A stretch of DNA of 64,000 bases from an uncultured Mollicutes bacterium. Its GTDB lineage: Bacteria; Bacillota_I; Bacilli_A; RFN20; CAG-826. The DNA is taken from contig UQFY01000009.1 in assembly GCA_900540385.1 (NCBI GenBank), forward strand, positions 1-64,000, written 5' to 3'. How positions within the stretch are numbered: the stretch's first letter is position 1; every line of letters begins with the position of its first letter. This document shows positions 19,301-27,049 of the stretch, piece by piece. The notes beneath the pieces were generated by a model. The model saw only the letters and a list, made by a program, of their open reading frames with translations. It was not told the origin of the DNA and did no database searches. Both the position numbers and the translations under genes were made by a program.

Positions 19301-19423
19301 TTATTCTACGTTGTCGATGGAGTTCTCCTTTCCTTCGTTCTCTTAGGAACAAGCTGGGTCTTAGTAAGAACGCTTCTCCTTTCTAAAAAACATAAGGAAG
19401 AAGAAACAACAGCCAACAACTAA
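16352..19423 (+). CDS. GH3 glycoside hydrolase, reversed domain order, membrane-anchored
   Basis: A 1023-residue exo-acting enzyme, probably a beta-glucosidase or beta-xylosidase on the outer face of the membrane. An N-terminal helix (about 12-34) is followed by the GH3 C-terminal type sandwich domain (SNEGMVLLKNKENALPIS onward), a fibronectin-III-like domain (VEVTNTGTKAGKEVVQAYY), and then the TIM-barrel GH3 N-terminal type domain (DGPQGFSS to the end). The likely nucleophile is Asp906 in GFRGFALSDFN. A second membrane helix (about 980-1003) and a charged tail end the protein. The reversed order is known from some rumen-bacterial beta-glucosidases. GGAGG precedes the ATG. A paralogue lies at 27498-30644. 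Confidence 0.88.
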   Translation: MSKKKRMKNSKFIAIWAPFLVLAGAAVIAIEAALPSFATILDTYAGNVWAPLGKGEIIKTPAKGSESWNSNYYTQSFKKGANKNEGSQEANKNAESLVEEISNEGMVLLKNKENALPISKTTKIALLGRGSVDPVYGGSGSGNVDTTRCATPRSGLEKAGFTVDEEVYNFFNAQKNKYARQNISMDNYDKSTFFIGEIKPSTYTFTTDRNEAAVVFISRCGGEGLDLSREMKKDAGTAASKAILNGSDEKAANAKSELANYSNDQHELELSQEEKDMIAFAKNNYSKVVVVLNNSTTMEVGDLQNDNQIDGIIWAGSPGSTGFNALGKILSGEVNPSGRTPDLYSRDFRADPTFQNFATNGVNQYEGIDGNILGGNGGSKDAHFVQYEEGIYVGYRYYETRFKDNETEYNNAVVYPFGYGLSYTTFEKKLVEAKDTSSEVKLTVEVTNTGTKAGKEVVQAYYSAPYTVGGIEKSATVLGEFGKTKLLQPGEKDTITLTIKKEDMASYDYNDKNKDGFIGYELEKGEYSVSIKNNSHEIAKDSTGKDLTYTFKVNDTKTYRKRDSDKTDVKNQFDDVSAIFKDVKTDGYGYLMSRSDFSSTFPTLPTEKDAKAKDIKIGDKSVADLLKPYENVNNPDDVMPVMGEDNGLKLIDLRGLDYDDEAYTKLLNQLTEDDYKNSKDNLINGAYNTPKMDNVDKPATEDHDGPQGFSSLMGKYNYATAYMSEPILAATFNKELAKKMGVAIGEEALAMNPTFSGWYGPAMNTHRSPFAGRNFEYYSEDGLLAGKIAAEVVSGAASKGLYAYIKHFALNDQETWRTTALCTWADEQTIREIYLKPFEICVKEAKYEIDYIADENGNHATKEMNATTAVMSSFNRIGTTWAGGNKNLMTNVLREEWGFRGFALSDFNLYEYMSADQGMRAGTDMQLTWSMMKGAFADTDSATARQAIRTAYHNVFYTVANSNAMQGVAPGTIITYKTSGWRTLFYVVDGVLLSFVLLGTSWVLVRTLLLSKKHKEEETTANN

Positions 19424-19440
19424 TTAAGGCCACCTTCCTT

Positions 19441-19474
19441 AAAGACCATCTAGGAAACTAGGTGGTCTTTTCTT
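19441..19474 (+). terminator. intrinsic terminator after first GH3 gene
   Basis: AAAGACCATCTAG and CTAGGTGGTCTTT form a long stem with a GAAA tetraloop and one A-G mismatch, followed by TTTTCTT. Confidence 0.88.
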
Positions 19475-19566
19475 ACAAAAATAACAATATTAAAACGAAT
19501 TCGTAACGTACATTAGTCCATTCATCTATTCTTTTTATCGATCTAGCGCTCGCGCTTTCTATAAAC

Positions 19567-19579
19567 ACGATTGTATCGT
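19567..19579. promoter_or_regulatory. candidate operator before the restriction-modification-like operon
   Basis: ACGAT-TGT-ATCGT is a perfect interrupted palindrome about 90 bp upstream of the small HTH gene. A weak promoter candidate follows (TTGAAC near 19610, AT-rich -10 region near 19630-19645). Small HTH controller proteins of restriction systems usually bind palindromes near their own promoter, so this is a candidate site only. Confidence 0.3.
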
Positions 19580-19669
19580 TTTCTTTAAGGTTATTGCTGC
19601 ACTCTTCATTGAACCTAATACAAAAAATGTTATATTTATATCATAATCGGCGAAATAGGAGAGCATCGT

Positions 19670-19861
19670 ATGACTTACTCTGAAGCAATCAAGAAATTGC
19701 GTAATAAATTGATACTTACACAAACCGAACTCGGTCAACTATTAGGGGTTTCTTTTGCCACGGTCAATCGTTGGGAAGCAGGGAAGTTTAAACCAACAAC
19801 GAAATTGAAGAGAAAACTCGCTCCTTATTTTGAGAGATACGGAATAGAGGTCGATGAATGA
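19670..19861 (+). CDS. small helix-turn-helix controller-like protein
   Basis: A 63-residue single-domain Cro/C1-type (HTH_3) protein: LTQTELGQLLGVSFATVNRWEAGKFKP is a textbook helix-turn-helix. It is the first gene of a five-gene operon, overlapping the next start by 4 bases (ATGA), and GGAGAG lies a few bases before the ATG. By position it resembles controller proteins that time expression of restriction-modification systems. Its short length and position suggest autoregulation of the operon rather than a global role. Confidence 0.85.
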   Translation: MTYSEAIKKLRNKLILTQTELGQLLGVSFATVNRWEAGKFKPTTKLKRKLAPYFERYGIEVDE

Positions 19862-20850
19862 TGCCAGAAAATGAAATAAATATTAAAAGCCTATATTCTT
19901 TGTATCCTAATCTTCTTGATATTCTTTTGCGCGATAACACAACGAAAAAGAATATCATTTGGGCCACCGATCATTATAAAAACAAAGGCATTGGATATTC
20001 GATTACGAATGAGATTAAACCTTGCCATTTGAATGGGAAAGTTAGAGCGATTAGGCCAAGAATCGAGAAGAGCAAGGCTGAGCAGACGAAAAGAAGCAAG
20101 GACAATGCTGAAGTCTTCACTCCGTCATGGATCGTTAATAAGCAAAATAATTTGGCGGATAACGCTTGGTTCGGAAAAGAGAATGAGTTCAATCTGGAAA
20201 ATCCGGACAATTCATGGAATCCGACAGAGAGGGTTCTTTTCGATGAGGACAAGACATGGACTGATTATGTCAGCGACATCCGCTTAGAAGTATGTTGCGG
20301 CGAGGCGCCCTATCTTGTATCAAGATACGACACTGTTTCCGGCGAAGAAATCAAAAACAAAAATAGAATAGGCATCCTCGATAGGAAATTTAGAGTAATC
20401 AATGAGAATGCGACAACCGACGAAGCGTGGCTTGATTATGCCATAAAAGCGATTAAGTCCGTTTATGGCTATGAATTTCAAGGGGATAACCTTTTGATTG
20501 CGCGTGAGAACATCTTATTGGATTTCGTCGATTATTATTTTGAAAGATTCGGTAAATTACCAGGAGAAGATCTGCTAATCGAAGTTGCAACAATTATTAG
20601 CTGGAACCTTTGGCAAATGGACGGTCTTAAATATGTTGTCCCGTTTTCTTGCCATAACGAAGTTGAGAAGGTCGTTCAACTAAGTTTGTTCGATGAGCCT
20701 AAAGAACCTAAGTTAGATATCTGTCCTGGATGCAAAGCAAACGATCCCAAAAAGCATAACGGTAAGAGATGCTACATCATGGATTGGGAGAAAAATAAGA
20801 AAATCAAGTTTGTGTCATTGATGTGGAGGAATAACGAATATGTTGGGTGA
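19858..20850 (+). CDS. restriction-modification-associated protein with methyltransferase-like motifs
   Basis: A 330-residue protein of the kind annotated as a restriction subunit M-like protein beside Eco57I-type methylases. AEVFTPSWIV (about 84-93) resembles the F-TP element ahead of methyltransferase motif I. RLEVCCGEAPYLVSRYD (about 143-159) stands where motif I would be, but with Cys-Cys in place of the usual Asp-Pro-Ala. No NPPY motif is present, so it is probably not a complete methylase alone. The C-terminus has a likely zinc site (CPGCKANDPKKHNGKRC). It overlaps the next gene by 11 bases, implying coupled translation and perhaps a complex with it. Confidence 0.7.
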   Translation: MMPENEINIKSLYSLYPNLLDILLRDNTTKKNIIWATDHYKNKGIGYSITNEIKPCHLNGKVRAIRPRIEKSKAEQTKRSKDNAEVFTPSWIVNKQNNLADNAWFGKENEFNLENPDNSWNPTERVLFDEDKTWTDYVSDIRLEVCCGEAPYLVSRYDTVSGEEIKNKNRIGILDRKFRVINENATTDEAWLDYAIKAIKSVYGYEFQGDNLLIARENILLDFVDYYFERFGKLPGEDLLIEVATIISWNLWQMDGLKYVVPFSCHNEVEKVVQLSLFDEPKEPKLDICPGCKANDPKKHNGKRCYIMDWEKNKKIKFVSLMWRNNEYVG

Positions 20851-22609
20851 GAACGAAAAGAACGACGCTTTAGCAGCAGATAACAGGCACAAGACCGCCG
20901 TCGAGTCCGCAAATGACTACATCGAGAATTTTGATATCCTCGAAACCATCACCAATGTCGGAAACGATGAAGTCTTCACGCCAAGAAAGACATGCAACAT
21001 GATTCTGGATTCCCTTTCTGAAGAAGTATGGCACAATCCCGATTACAAATGGCTAAATCCAGCCACAAAAAATGGGATCTTTGAAAGAGAAATTGCAATA
21101 AGACTGGATGATGGACTTAAAGAAATCATGCCCGATATCGAGAAAAGAAGAAAGCACATCCTCCAGAACATGATCTATTCGATCGGCCAGACGAGGTTTA
21201 CCGCCAATGTTGCCAGAAGGACCGTTTATTATTGCTCTCAGGCGAACAGGAAATGCGACGGGGTCAAGGCGGATGATGGTCACTACGTTAATGGTTATGC
21301 AATCGGAAACGGAACGTGGTTCGACGATGAAGAGGGCAACATCAAAACGCCTAACATCAATCATACGTTTGTGAACGAAAACGGAAGGCTGATGCCTGGC
21401 GCCTGCTCCGATGAAGAAAAGAAAAAATACAGGTGCAAGTATTGCGGAATCAACGGAGCATCGACTTACAACGATGCTAATCAGCGCGAGACATATGCCT
21501 ACGAATTCATCCATTTCAGTGGTGATGAGTTGTTAAAACATTTGCAGGATAGATTCTTTGGAGGTAACAGGAAAATGAAATTTGATATCATAATCGGAAA
21601 TCCACCATACCAATTGAGCGATGGAGGGGCACAGGCAAGTGCAAGACCTATTTATCAGTTGTTCGTTCAGCAGGCTATTTCTTTAAAGCCTAAATATATA
21701 AGCATGATTATGCCCTCTAGATGGATGATAGGAGGAAAGGGGCTCGATGAGTTTAGAGCAGCATTCATAAATGATACGCACGTCAAAGCTCTTAATGACT
21801 TTGTTGACTCAAAAGTGTGTTTTCCAAATAACGATATCAAAGGGGGTGTTTGTTTCTTCCTATGGGATAAAGATTACAATGACAAATGCTCGGTCATAAC
21901 TCATACCTTGAATGGCGATAGAAAAAGCAATAGATTTTTGAAAGAAAATGGATGTGATATTTATATTCGCGATGAAATTTTAATTTCGATAATGAATAAG
22001 GCAAAATCGTTGCGCGAACATACGTTCGACAGCATGGTTTCTGCTTCTAAACCATATGGTTTTCGTGCAGAAACCATGCTGTCGCCGAAGAAGTTCGGTC
22101 TACCGGATTTTTCCGACAAAAAAATATCAGGCGGTTACGAAATTTTTGGATTAGGCGAGAAAATGAAAAGGACCTGGAGATATTTGCCTAAGAATTATCC
22201 TATGCCAAAGAAAAGTCCTTGCCTTAACAAATACAAGGTTTTTATGGCAGAAGCTTATGGCTGTGGTGCACTTGGGGAAGTTCCCAGTATGCCAGTTCTA
22301 GCTAAGCCGGGGCAACTTTGTACTGAAACGTTTTTGGAAATTGGCCCTTTTGAATCAGAAATTGAAGCTGCTAACCTCATTCAATATATTAAGACAAAAT
22401 TCTTCAGAACCTTGGTCGGAATTCAAAAGCAAACTCAGCACACGACGCAAAAAGTGTATCGTTTTGTTCCTATGCAAAATTTTACAGAGAACTCTGATAT
22501 TAAATGGGGTGAAAGTATCGATTCAATTGATAAACAATTATTCAAAAAATACGGCCTTTCAAAAGAAGAAACTGAATTCATCGAAAAGAACGTACAGGAG
22601 ATGAAGTAA
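20840..22609 (+). CDS. Eco57I-like adenine-specific DNA methyltransferase
   Basis: A 589-residue putative N6-adenine methylase. The F-TP element is VFTPRKTCNMILDSL. Motif I is degenerate: WLNPATKNGIFE (about 71-82), where most N6 methylases have DPAxGxGxF. A cysteine-rich insert (from about residue 133, ending YRCKYCG) looks like a zinc ribbon. Motif IV is intact: FDIIIGNPPYQLSDGG, NPPY at 254-257. The C-terminal half (about 390-560), the likely target-recognition region, is more AT-rich than the flanks and contains a perfect 18-bp inverted repeat. The gene ends 1 base before the helicase gene. Methylation activity is likely but unproven given the altered motif I; the recognition sequence is unknown. 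Confidence 0.85.
   Translation: MLGENEKNDALAADNRHKTAVESANDYIENFDILETITNVGNDEVFTPRKTCNMILDSLSEEVWHNPDYKWLNPATKNGIFEREIAIRLDDGLKEIMPDIEKRRKHILQNMIYSIGQTRFTANVARRTVYYCSQANRKCDGVKADDGHYVNGYAIGNGTWFDDEEGNIKTPNINHTFVNENGRLMPGACSDEEKKKYRCKYCGINGASTYNDANQRETYAYEFIHFSGDELLKHLQDRFFGGNRKMKFDIIIGNPPYQLSDGGAQASARPIYQLFVQQAISLKPKYISMIMPSRWMIGGKGLDEFRAAFINDTHVKALNDFVDSKVCFPNNDIKGGVCFFLWDKDYNDKCSVITHTLNGDRKSNRFLKENGCDIYIRDEILISIMNKAKSLREHTFDSMVSASKPYGFRAETMLSPKKFGLPDFSDKKISGGYEIFGLGEKMKRTWRYLPKNYPMPKKSPCLNKYKVFMAEAYGCGALGEVPSMPVLAKPGQLCTETFLEIGPFESEIEAANLIQYIKTKFFRTLVGIQKQTQHTTQKVYRFVPMQNFTENSDIKWGESIDSIDKQLFKKYGLSKEETEFIEKNVQEMK
22027..22084. repeat. perfect 18-bp inverted repeat within the methyltransferase gene
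   Basis: Arm CGACAGCATGGTTTCTGC (22027-22044) is exactly complementary to GCAGAAACCATGCTGTCG (22067-22084). The 22-base centre contains the 14-bp palindrome AAACCATATGGTTT. It is read in frame as residues about 396-415. Inverting the centre would keep the frame open, changing SKPYGFR to RKPYGLE. Such repeats often mark recombination sites in recognition domains; no second copy was noticed in this window. Confidence 0.9.
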
Positions 22610-22610
22610 C

Positions 22611-25600
22611 ATGAAAGAAATCTTAGTTACTAAATCACCTGATATCAATCAAACGGACACGATTCTGTACCAAGGAAACAAAACCATTTTCGGCTTAGAC
22701 GATAAGAACAACACAGATGGACCGTTGATTCTCATTTATATGTATTTGCTTCCTAAATTCCAGACACATGGAATTAAGGTCGGTATGACCAAATGCAGAA
22801 TCGGCGAGGCTTTTTGGCATGCAATTAGATCCAGAATACATGATCAGCAGCATGAACTAGCTTTGACAGACGAGCAATATCAAAAATACGGATTGGAAAG
22901 AGAAGTCGTCTATTGGGGCGTTTGCCTAGACGCGAAGAATGACTCCTTCAAGGATTATTCTGTTCACGACGAAATCAGGAAAAAGAACGCTGGAATCGTC
23001 GAGAAAGATCAGGAATGGTTCACGAATGTGCCAACCGATGAACTCATCGATATTTTCAATTCCTTGAGGCATACGGACGAAAATAAAGAAATCTACACTC
23101 CGAGAAAAGAGCAGCAGGAATGTATCGACGCCATGAGCGATTATTTTGCCCAAAACCCTAGAGGAAGATTTCTTCTTAATTGCAAAATGCGATTTGGGAA
23201 ATCGTTCACCACTTACAAATACTGCGAAGATCAAAATTTGGAAAGAATTTTGATCCTCACTTTCGTACCGGCCGTCGAATCATCTTGGCGCGAAGATCTC
23301 AGACACATAAAGAAAAACTACAGGTATTTCACTGATGATAATCTCAGAAGAAGCGACTTCATGCTATCTTTCGTCCAGGATCCTTACGTTCTGTTCCTGT
23401 CGCTCCAGAACTACCTCGGCAAAGAGAAAAATGCCGAAGTCAAAACCAAGATTCAGCAACTGCAGAACATCGACTGGGATCTGGTCATCCTCGACGAATA
23501 TCATTTCGGCGCATGGAACCAAAGGACACAAGGCACTCTTAAGGTCGCAGAAGAGAAAAGCGAGGATCTCGACAGCGATTATCAGGACCAGTTAAAAAAG
23601 ACTGGCGATGTCATCCAGAAATTCAACATCAAGACAAGACAAACCATCTGCTTATCCGGAACGCCATTCAAAGCTTTAGCCAGAGGCGAATTCACGGACA
23701 AATCCTCTTTCACGTACTCCTACTTCGATGAGCAGAGGAACAAATATCCGGATTCTAATAAAGAACCACCTAGTTTTGAACGTGTAGATCCTCTTTATGC
23801 TCAATTCCCAGACATGAAAATATTTGGTTATAACATGTCCAGACTTTTCGGCAATCTCACGGCATCGGTTTTCTCAGAGGATAAATTGCTCACCAAGAAT
23901 TATTTTTCTTTGAATAAATTCTTCGAGACGAGGCAAGAGAACAATCCGAATGAGCCATGCACGTTCATTTACGAGGACGAAATCAAGAAATGGCTTGAAA
24001 TAATAAAGGGCCGTTCCACTTTCGGCGACAAATTCCCCTATTCCAATCCTCAGATGCTCGGAAATAACGTCCATACCCTTTGGCTTATGCCGACGGTTAA
24101 ATCATGCAAGGCGATGGAAAAGCTTTTGAAAGCAGATGACTTCTTCTCCAGATACCAAATAATCAACCTTTCCCAAGACGGCGTAGGAGCCGGCAACGAC
24201 GCTTACGATTATCTTATGAACAGCATAACCGAATCCGAGAACACCAACAAGCTCGGATCTATTGCGATAACCGTCAACAAACTCACCATCGGGGTAACCG
24301 TCAAGAAATGGTCCAGTGTGTTTGTACTGAAGGACTTGGCGAGCCCTGAGCAGTATTTCCAAGCGATTTTTAGAATACAGACACCATATGTTGTGAATGG
24401 CGAAATAAGGAAAAAGGATGGGTACGTCTATGATTTCAACATCGACAGAGCAAGCGCCTTGCTTTTGAAATACGCCGAGCAATCCGAGAATGAGCAGACA
24501 ACCAAGCTTCAAATCGCCAAATTAATCGTCAAATACATACCTATTTTCGTAAACGGCGACATGTCTAGCCCAATATCAGAACAAGTGTTCTACGAGTTGG
24601 CCCAATACGGCGATTCCAGCGGGATCCCGCTTTCCAGGAAAATCGTGGACACCACCAGAACCACCAGGATGCTCGATGAAGAGACGATGGCGGAGATGCT
24701 TAACGACAAAGAGGTCAGCGACATCATCAAGAGGGTTTTCGCCCATGCTAAATTCGGGAAGACAAAGACGAGAACTGTTCCCGCGAAACCGGAGGACGGG
24801 TTCGATACGAAGATAGCTCAAGAAGGCAGAAACAAAGGATATGAATTGGGGCAGCAAGACTTCAAAAAGTATGTGGACTATGATGACAATCAGGTCCAAA
24901 GCGAATTCGAAAAAGCCCTTTTCGATTACATCAAGGAATATTGCCCAAGCGATTATGTGGATGCCAAGGCGACCTGGTATGCGAACGGATTCAAGAAGGG
25001 CTATGAGTCAGGAGTCAACGCCCCCATCAAGAAAGAGCAATGCGGCCATGACGACGGCGTTAAATTCGTCGATGAGGTAAAGAAGAAATTCGGTGAAGGT
25101 ATCAAATATACCAGCAACACCAGAGTCATGATCGACAATTTCGTGAAGGGCTATTTGAACGACCCCAAGAATGTACCTGTCAAATATAGAGGGATGCTAT
25201 ATAGGAGATGGTATTGCGATTCGTTCAGAAGAGCCGTGAAAACCAACCTAACCCCTGTTGTTGATCCCAAGAACGGCGAGACAATTGAAGATGCGGATAA
25301 CGTATTGAAGCATTTGCTCGCTAGGTTGTTTGAGTTCCTCTACATCAGCGTATATCGTGAGACCACGTTCATGGAGATATTCAAGAACGCGGACCCAAAT
25401 GTGTTTTTGGAAGCCGTAGGCATTACGAAAAAGGATTTCGAAATACTCAATAAATACAAAATTTTCCAAGAAGATGTTTTGAACAATTACATCCACGATT
25501 TCTTCGTGAACGAATCTTTGGGAAGCAAACTAAATCTAAAGGACGAGGAAATCCGGAAGCAATATAGGAACAGTTTTGACTGGTTTGGATTTGGGCTCGA

Positions 25601-25904
25601 AAGCAACGACGACATGCAAAAAGACACATTAGAAAGCAAAGACGTTAGTTCTAAAGAAACAATAATCGGCGATGAGCCAAACGAGATTGAGATTGAAGGA
25701 AAGTCTCAAGAACATGAAGGTAATGGCCAATCAGAACTTACCTTGTTCGACAAAATCAAAGACCTACTTTCTTCTAAACAAATGAAATCTTCGAAGATCG
25801 CTTCGGAATTTGGCGTTTCTAAAAAAGAAATTAACAAAATTTTGTACTCCAACACCGATATTTTTGTTAAAGATATTTTCTTCAACTGGAAACTGAGGAA
25901 ATAG
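22611..25904 (+). CDS. GIY-YIG nuclease / superfamily-2 helicase restriction subunit
   Basis: A 1097-residue protein, the probable DNA-cleaving subunit. Residues about 35-150 resemble a T5orf172-like GIY-YIG nuclease domain: LILIYMYLLPKF and IKVGMT stand for the GIY and YIG strands, with VHDEIRKK and a closing EWF. A superfamily-2 helicase follows: Walker A KMRFGKSF (Gly196-Lys-Ser), motif II DEYH (295-298), motif III SGTPFKAL (about 349), and motif VI-like QAIFRIQTPY (about 584). About 450 further residues end in a helix-turn-helix-like tail (SSKIASEFGVSKKEINKIL). Most of the gene is visibly more GC-rich than its surroundings, a sign of transfer. The last 300 bases are AT-rich again. Translocation-coupled cutting is inferred from the domain combination. 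Confidence 0.85.
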   Translation: MKEILVTKSPDINQTDTILYQGNKTIFGLDDKNNTDGPLILIYMYLLPKFQTHGIKVGMTKCRIGEAFWHAIRSRIHDQQHELALTDEQYQKYGLEREVVYWGVCLDAKNDSFKDYSVHDEIRKKNAGIVEKDQEWFTNVPTDELIDIFNSLRHTDENKEIYTPRKEQQECIDAMSDYFAQNPRGRFLLNCKMRFGKSFTTYKYCEDQNLERILILTFVPAVESSWREDLRHIKKNYRYFTDDNLRRSDFMLSFVQDPYVLFLSLQNYLGKEKNAEVKTKIQQLQNIDWDLVILDEYHFGAWNQRTQGTLKVAEEKSEDLDSDYQDQLKKTGDVIQKFNIKTRQTICLSGTPFKALARGEFTDKSSFTYSYFDEQRNKYPDSNKEPPSFERVDPLYAQFPDMKIFGYNMSRLFGNLTASVFSEDKLLTKNYFSLNKFFETRQENNPNEPCTFIYEDEIKKWLEIIKGRSTFGDKFPYSNPQMLGNNVHTLWLMPTVKSCKAMEKLLKADDFFSRYQIINLSQDGVGAGNDAYDYLMNSITESENTNKLGSIAITVNKLTIGVTVKKWSSVFVLKDLASPEQYFQAIFRIQTPYVVNGEIRKKDGYVYDFNIDRASALLLKYAEQSENEQTTKLQIAKLIVKYIPIFVNGDMSSPISEQVFYELAQYGDSSGIPLSRKIVDTTRTTRMLDEETMAEMLNDKEVSDIIKRVFAHAKFGKTKTRTVPAKPEDGFDTKIAQEGRNKGYELGQQDFKKYVDYDDNQVQSEFEKALFDYIKEYCPSDYVDAKATWYANGFKKGYESGVNAPIKKEQCGHDDGVKFVDEVKKKFGEGIKYTSNTRVMIDNFVKGYLNDPKNVPVKYRGMLYRRWYCDSFRRAVKTNLTPVVDPKNGETIEDADNVLKHLLARLFEFLYISVYRETTFMEIFKNADPNVFLEAVGITKKDFEILNKYKIFQEDVLNNYIHDFFVNESLGSKLNLKDEEIRKQYRNSFDWFGFGLESNDDMQKDTLESKDVSSKETIIGDEPNEIEIEGKSQEHEGNGQSELTLFDKIKDLLSSKQMKSSKIASEFGVSKKEINKILYSNTDIFVKDIFFNWKLRK

Positions 25905-25906
25905 AT

Positions 25907-26863
25907 TTGAACATGGACGAAAAGATTAGATATATAAATGAGTTTTGTAAGACGAAAGTTTATAAAGGGCCGAAGTTCTTATATAAATATAGGCCTTTTG
26001 ATGAACATGCTTTTGAGATGCTCGAAAATGATTATCTATATCTTTGCCAGGCTAAAAAGCTTGATGATCCGACTGAATGCATAGCAACCATCGATTTTAA
26101 TAAACTCTATGATTTAGAAACAAACAATCTTAAGAGGGAATGTGTCCAACGTATTTTCGAAAAAATTAAACCACATACTAGCGAAGAAAACTATCAAAAG
26201 GCTCATACTATCATAAGTTCCATAATGAATAGAAATGGAACAATAAGGCCTAATTTTTTGCTCGATAATCAATCTGAGCTTCAAAGCCTTTTTCCAGATG
26301 ACTATGACGTTGCACCACTAATAAATTGGATTGTAGGTATACCTGAAAAATTGGATTCCCCCGAAATTAAGCCACAAATCTACGCATTGATTAATACAAT
26401 GCGCAACGCGAGAGAGGAACTTGGAATTTGTTCTTTAAGCGCAAATAAAAATGATGAAACAATGTGGAAAGCATACGCTGCTAATGGGACGGGATATTGC
26501 GTTGAGTACGATATGACCGATTATGAGCATCTAAACCTTTTGTTTCCTGTGATTTATGTATCCGAGGACGAGAGAGAAACCGACATAACAACGAGGATTC
26601 TTCTATCGTTTATTGGAAATTTGATTGAAAGTTTCTCCCACGGAACTATTGAAGCCGATGCTTCCCAATGTATAACACTCTTTCTTACGAAATGTGACAA
26701 ATGGAAATATCAAAACGAATGGCGTTTGCTTGGAGAAGCAGACAAAAGGCTTCATGCACCAAGAATAAACGCCATTTATTTAGGCAAAAAAGTGTCTAGC
26801 GTAAACAAAAAACGGATAACTGAAATAGCGAATTATAAGAATATTGAAATTAAAATCGTGTAA
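25907..26863 (+). CDS. DUF2971-family protein in the defence operon
   Basis: A 318-residue soluble protein with DUF2971 landmarks: FLYKYRPFDEHAFEMLENDYLYL near the start, LDDPTEC, the central NKNDETMWKAYAANGTGYCVEYD, and the closing KWKYQNEWRLLGE. The family has no assigned activity that I can state. It starts 2 bases after the helicase stop and completes the operon. The TTG at 25907 is 7 bases after GAGGA; an ATG at 25913 is the alternative start. Placement suggests an accessory or effector of the system, perhaps acting when DNA restriction fails; this is inference only. Confidence 0.8.
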   Translation: MNMDEKIRYINEFCKTKVYKGPKFLYKYRPFDEHAFEMLENDYLYLCQAKKLDDPTECIATIDFNKLYDLETNNLKRECVQRIFEKIKPHTSEENYQKAHTIISSIMNRNGTIRPNFLLDNQSELQSLFPDDYDVAPLINWIVGIPEKLDSPEIKPQIYALINTMRNAREELGICSLSANKNDETMWKAYAANGTGYCVEYDMTDYEHLNLLFPVIYVSEDERETDITTRILLSFIGNLIESFSHGTIEADASQCITLFLTKCDKWKYQNEWRLLGEADKRLHAPRINAIYLGKKVSSVNKKRITEIANYKNIEIKIV

Positions 26864-26997
26864 GAGCGTACTATCTTTATTCTTAAGCAGACACGGTTTT
26901 ACAGTTTTATATATGGGAAAAGCCCATTGGCCAAAGGAACTAACATTTAATCATTCCTTCAAGATCAATCACTCAAATAAGATTGTCCAGCCAACAT

Positions 26998-27036
26998 AGA
27001 AAAACCGCCTATCTTTTCGGATAGACGGTTTTTTTA
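26998..27036. terminator. bidirectional terminator between the defence operon and second GH3 operon
   Basis: AAAAACCG-C-CTATC and GATAG-A-CGGTTTTTTT form a strong stem with one mismatch and a short loop, with A- and T-runs outside. It insulates two convergent operons. Confidence 0.85.
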
Positions 27037-27049
27037 CCTTTAAAGCGAA

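Noticed and set aside
22027..22084. Transcription terminator
   Set aside because: It lies within an open frame and has no T-run.
19670..26863. BREX or DISARM system
   Set aside because: No PglZ, BrxC or Lon-like genes, and no DrmA/B-type proteins are present.
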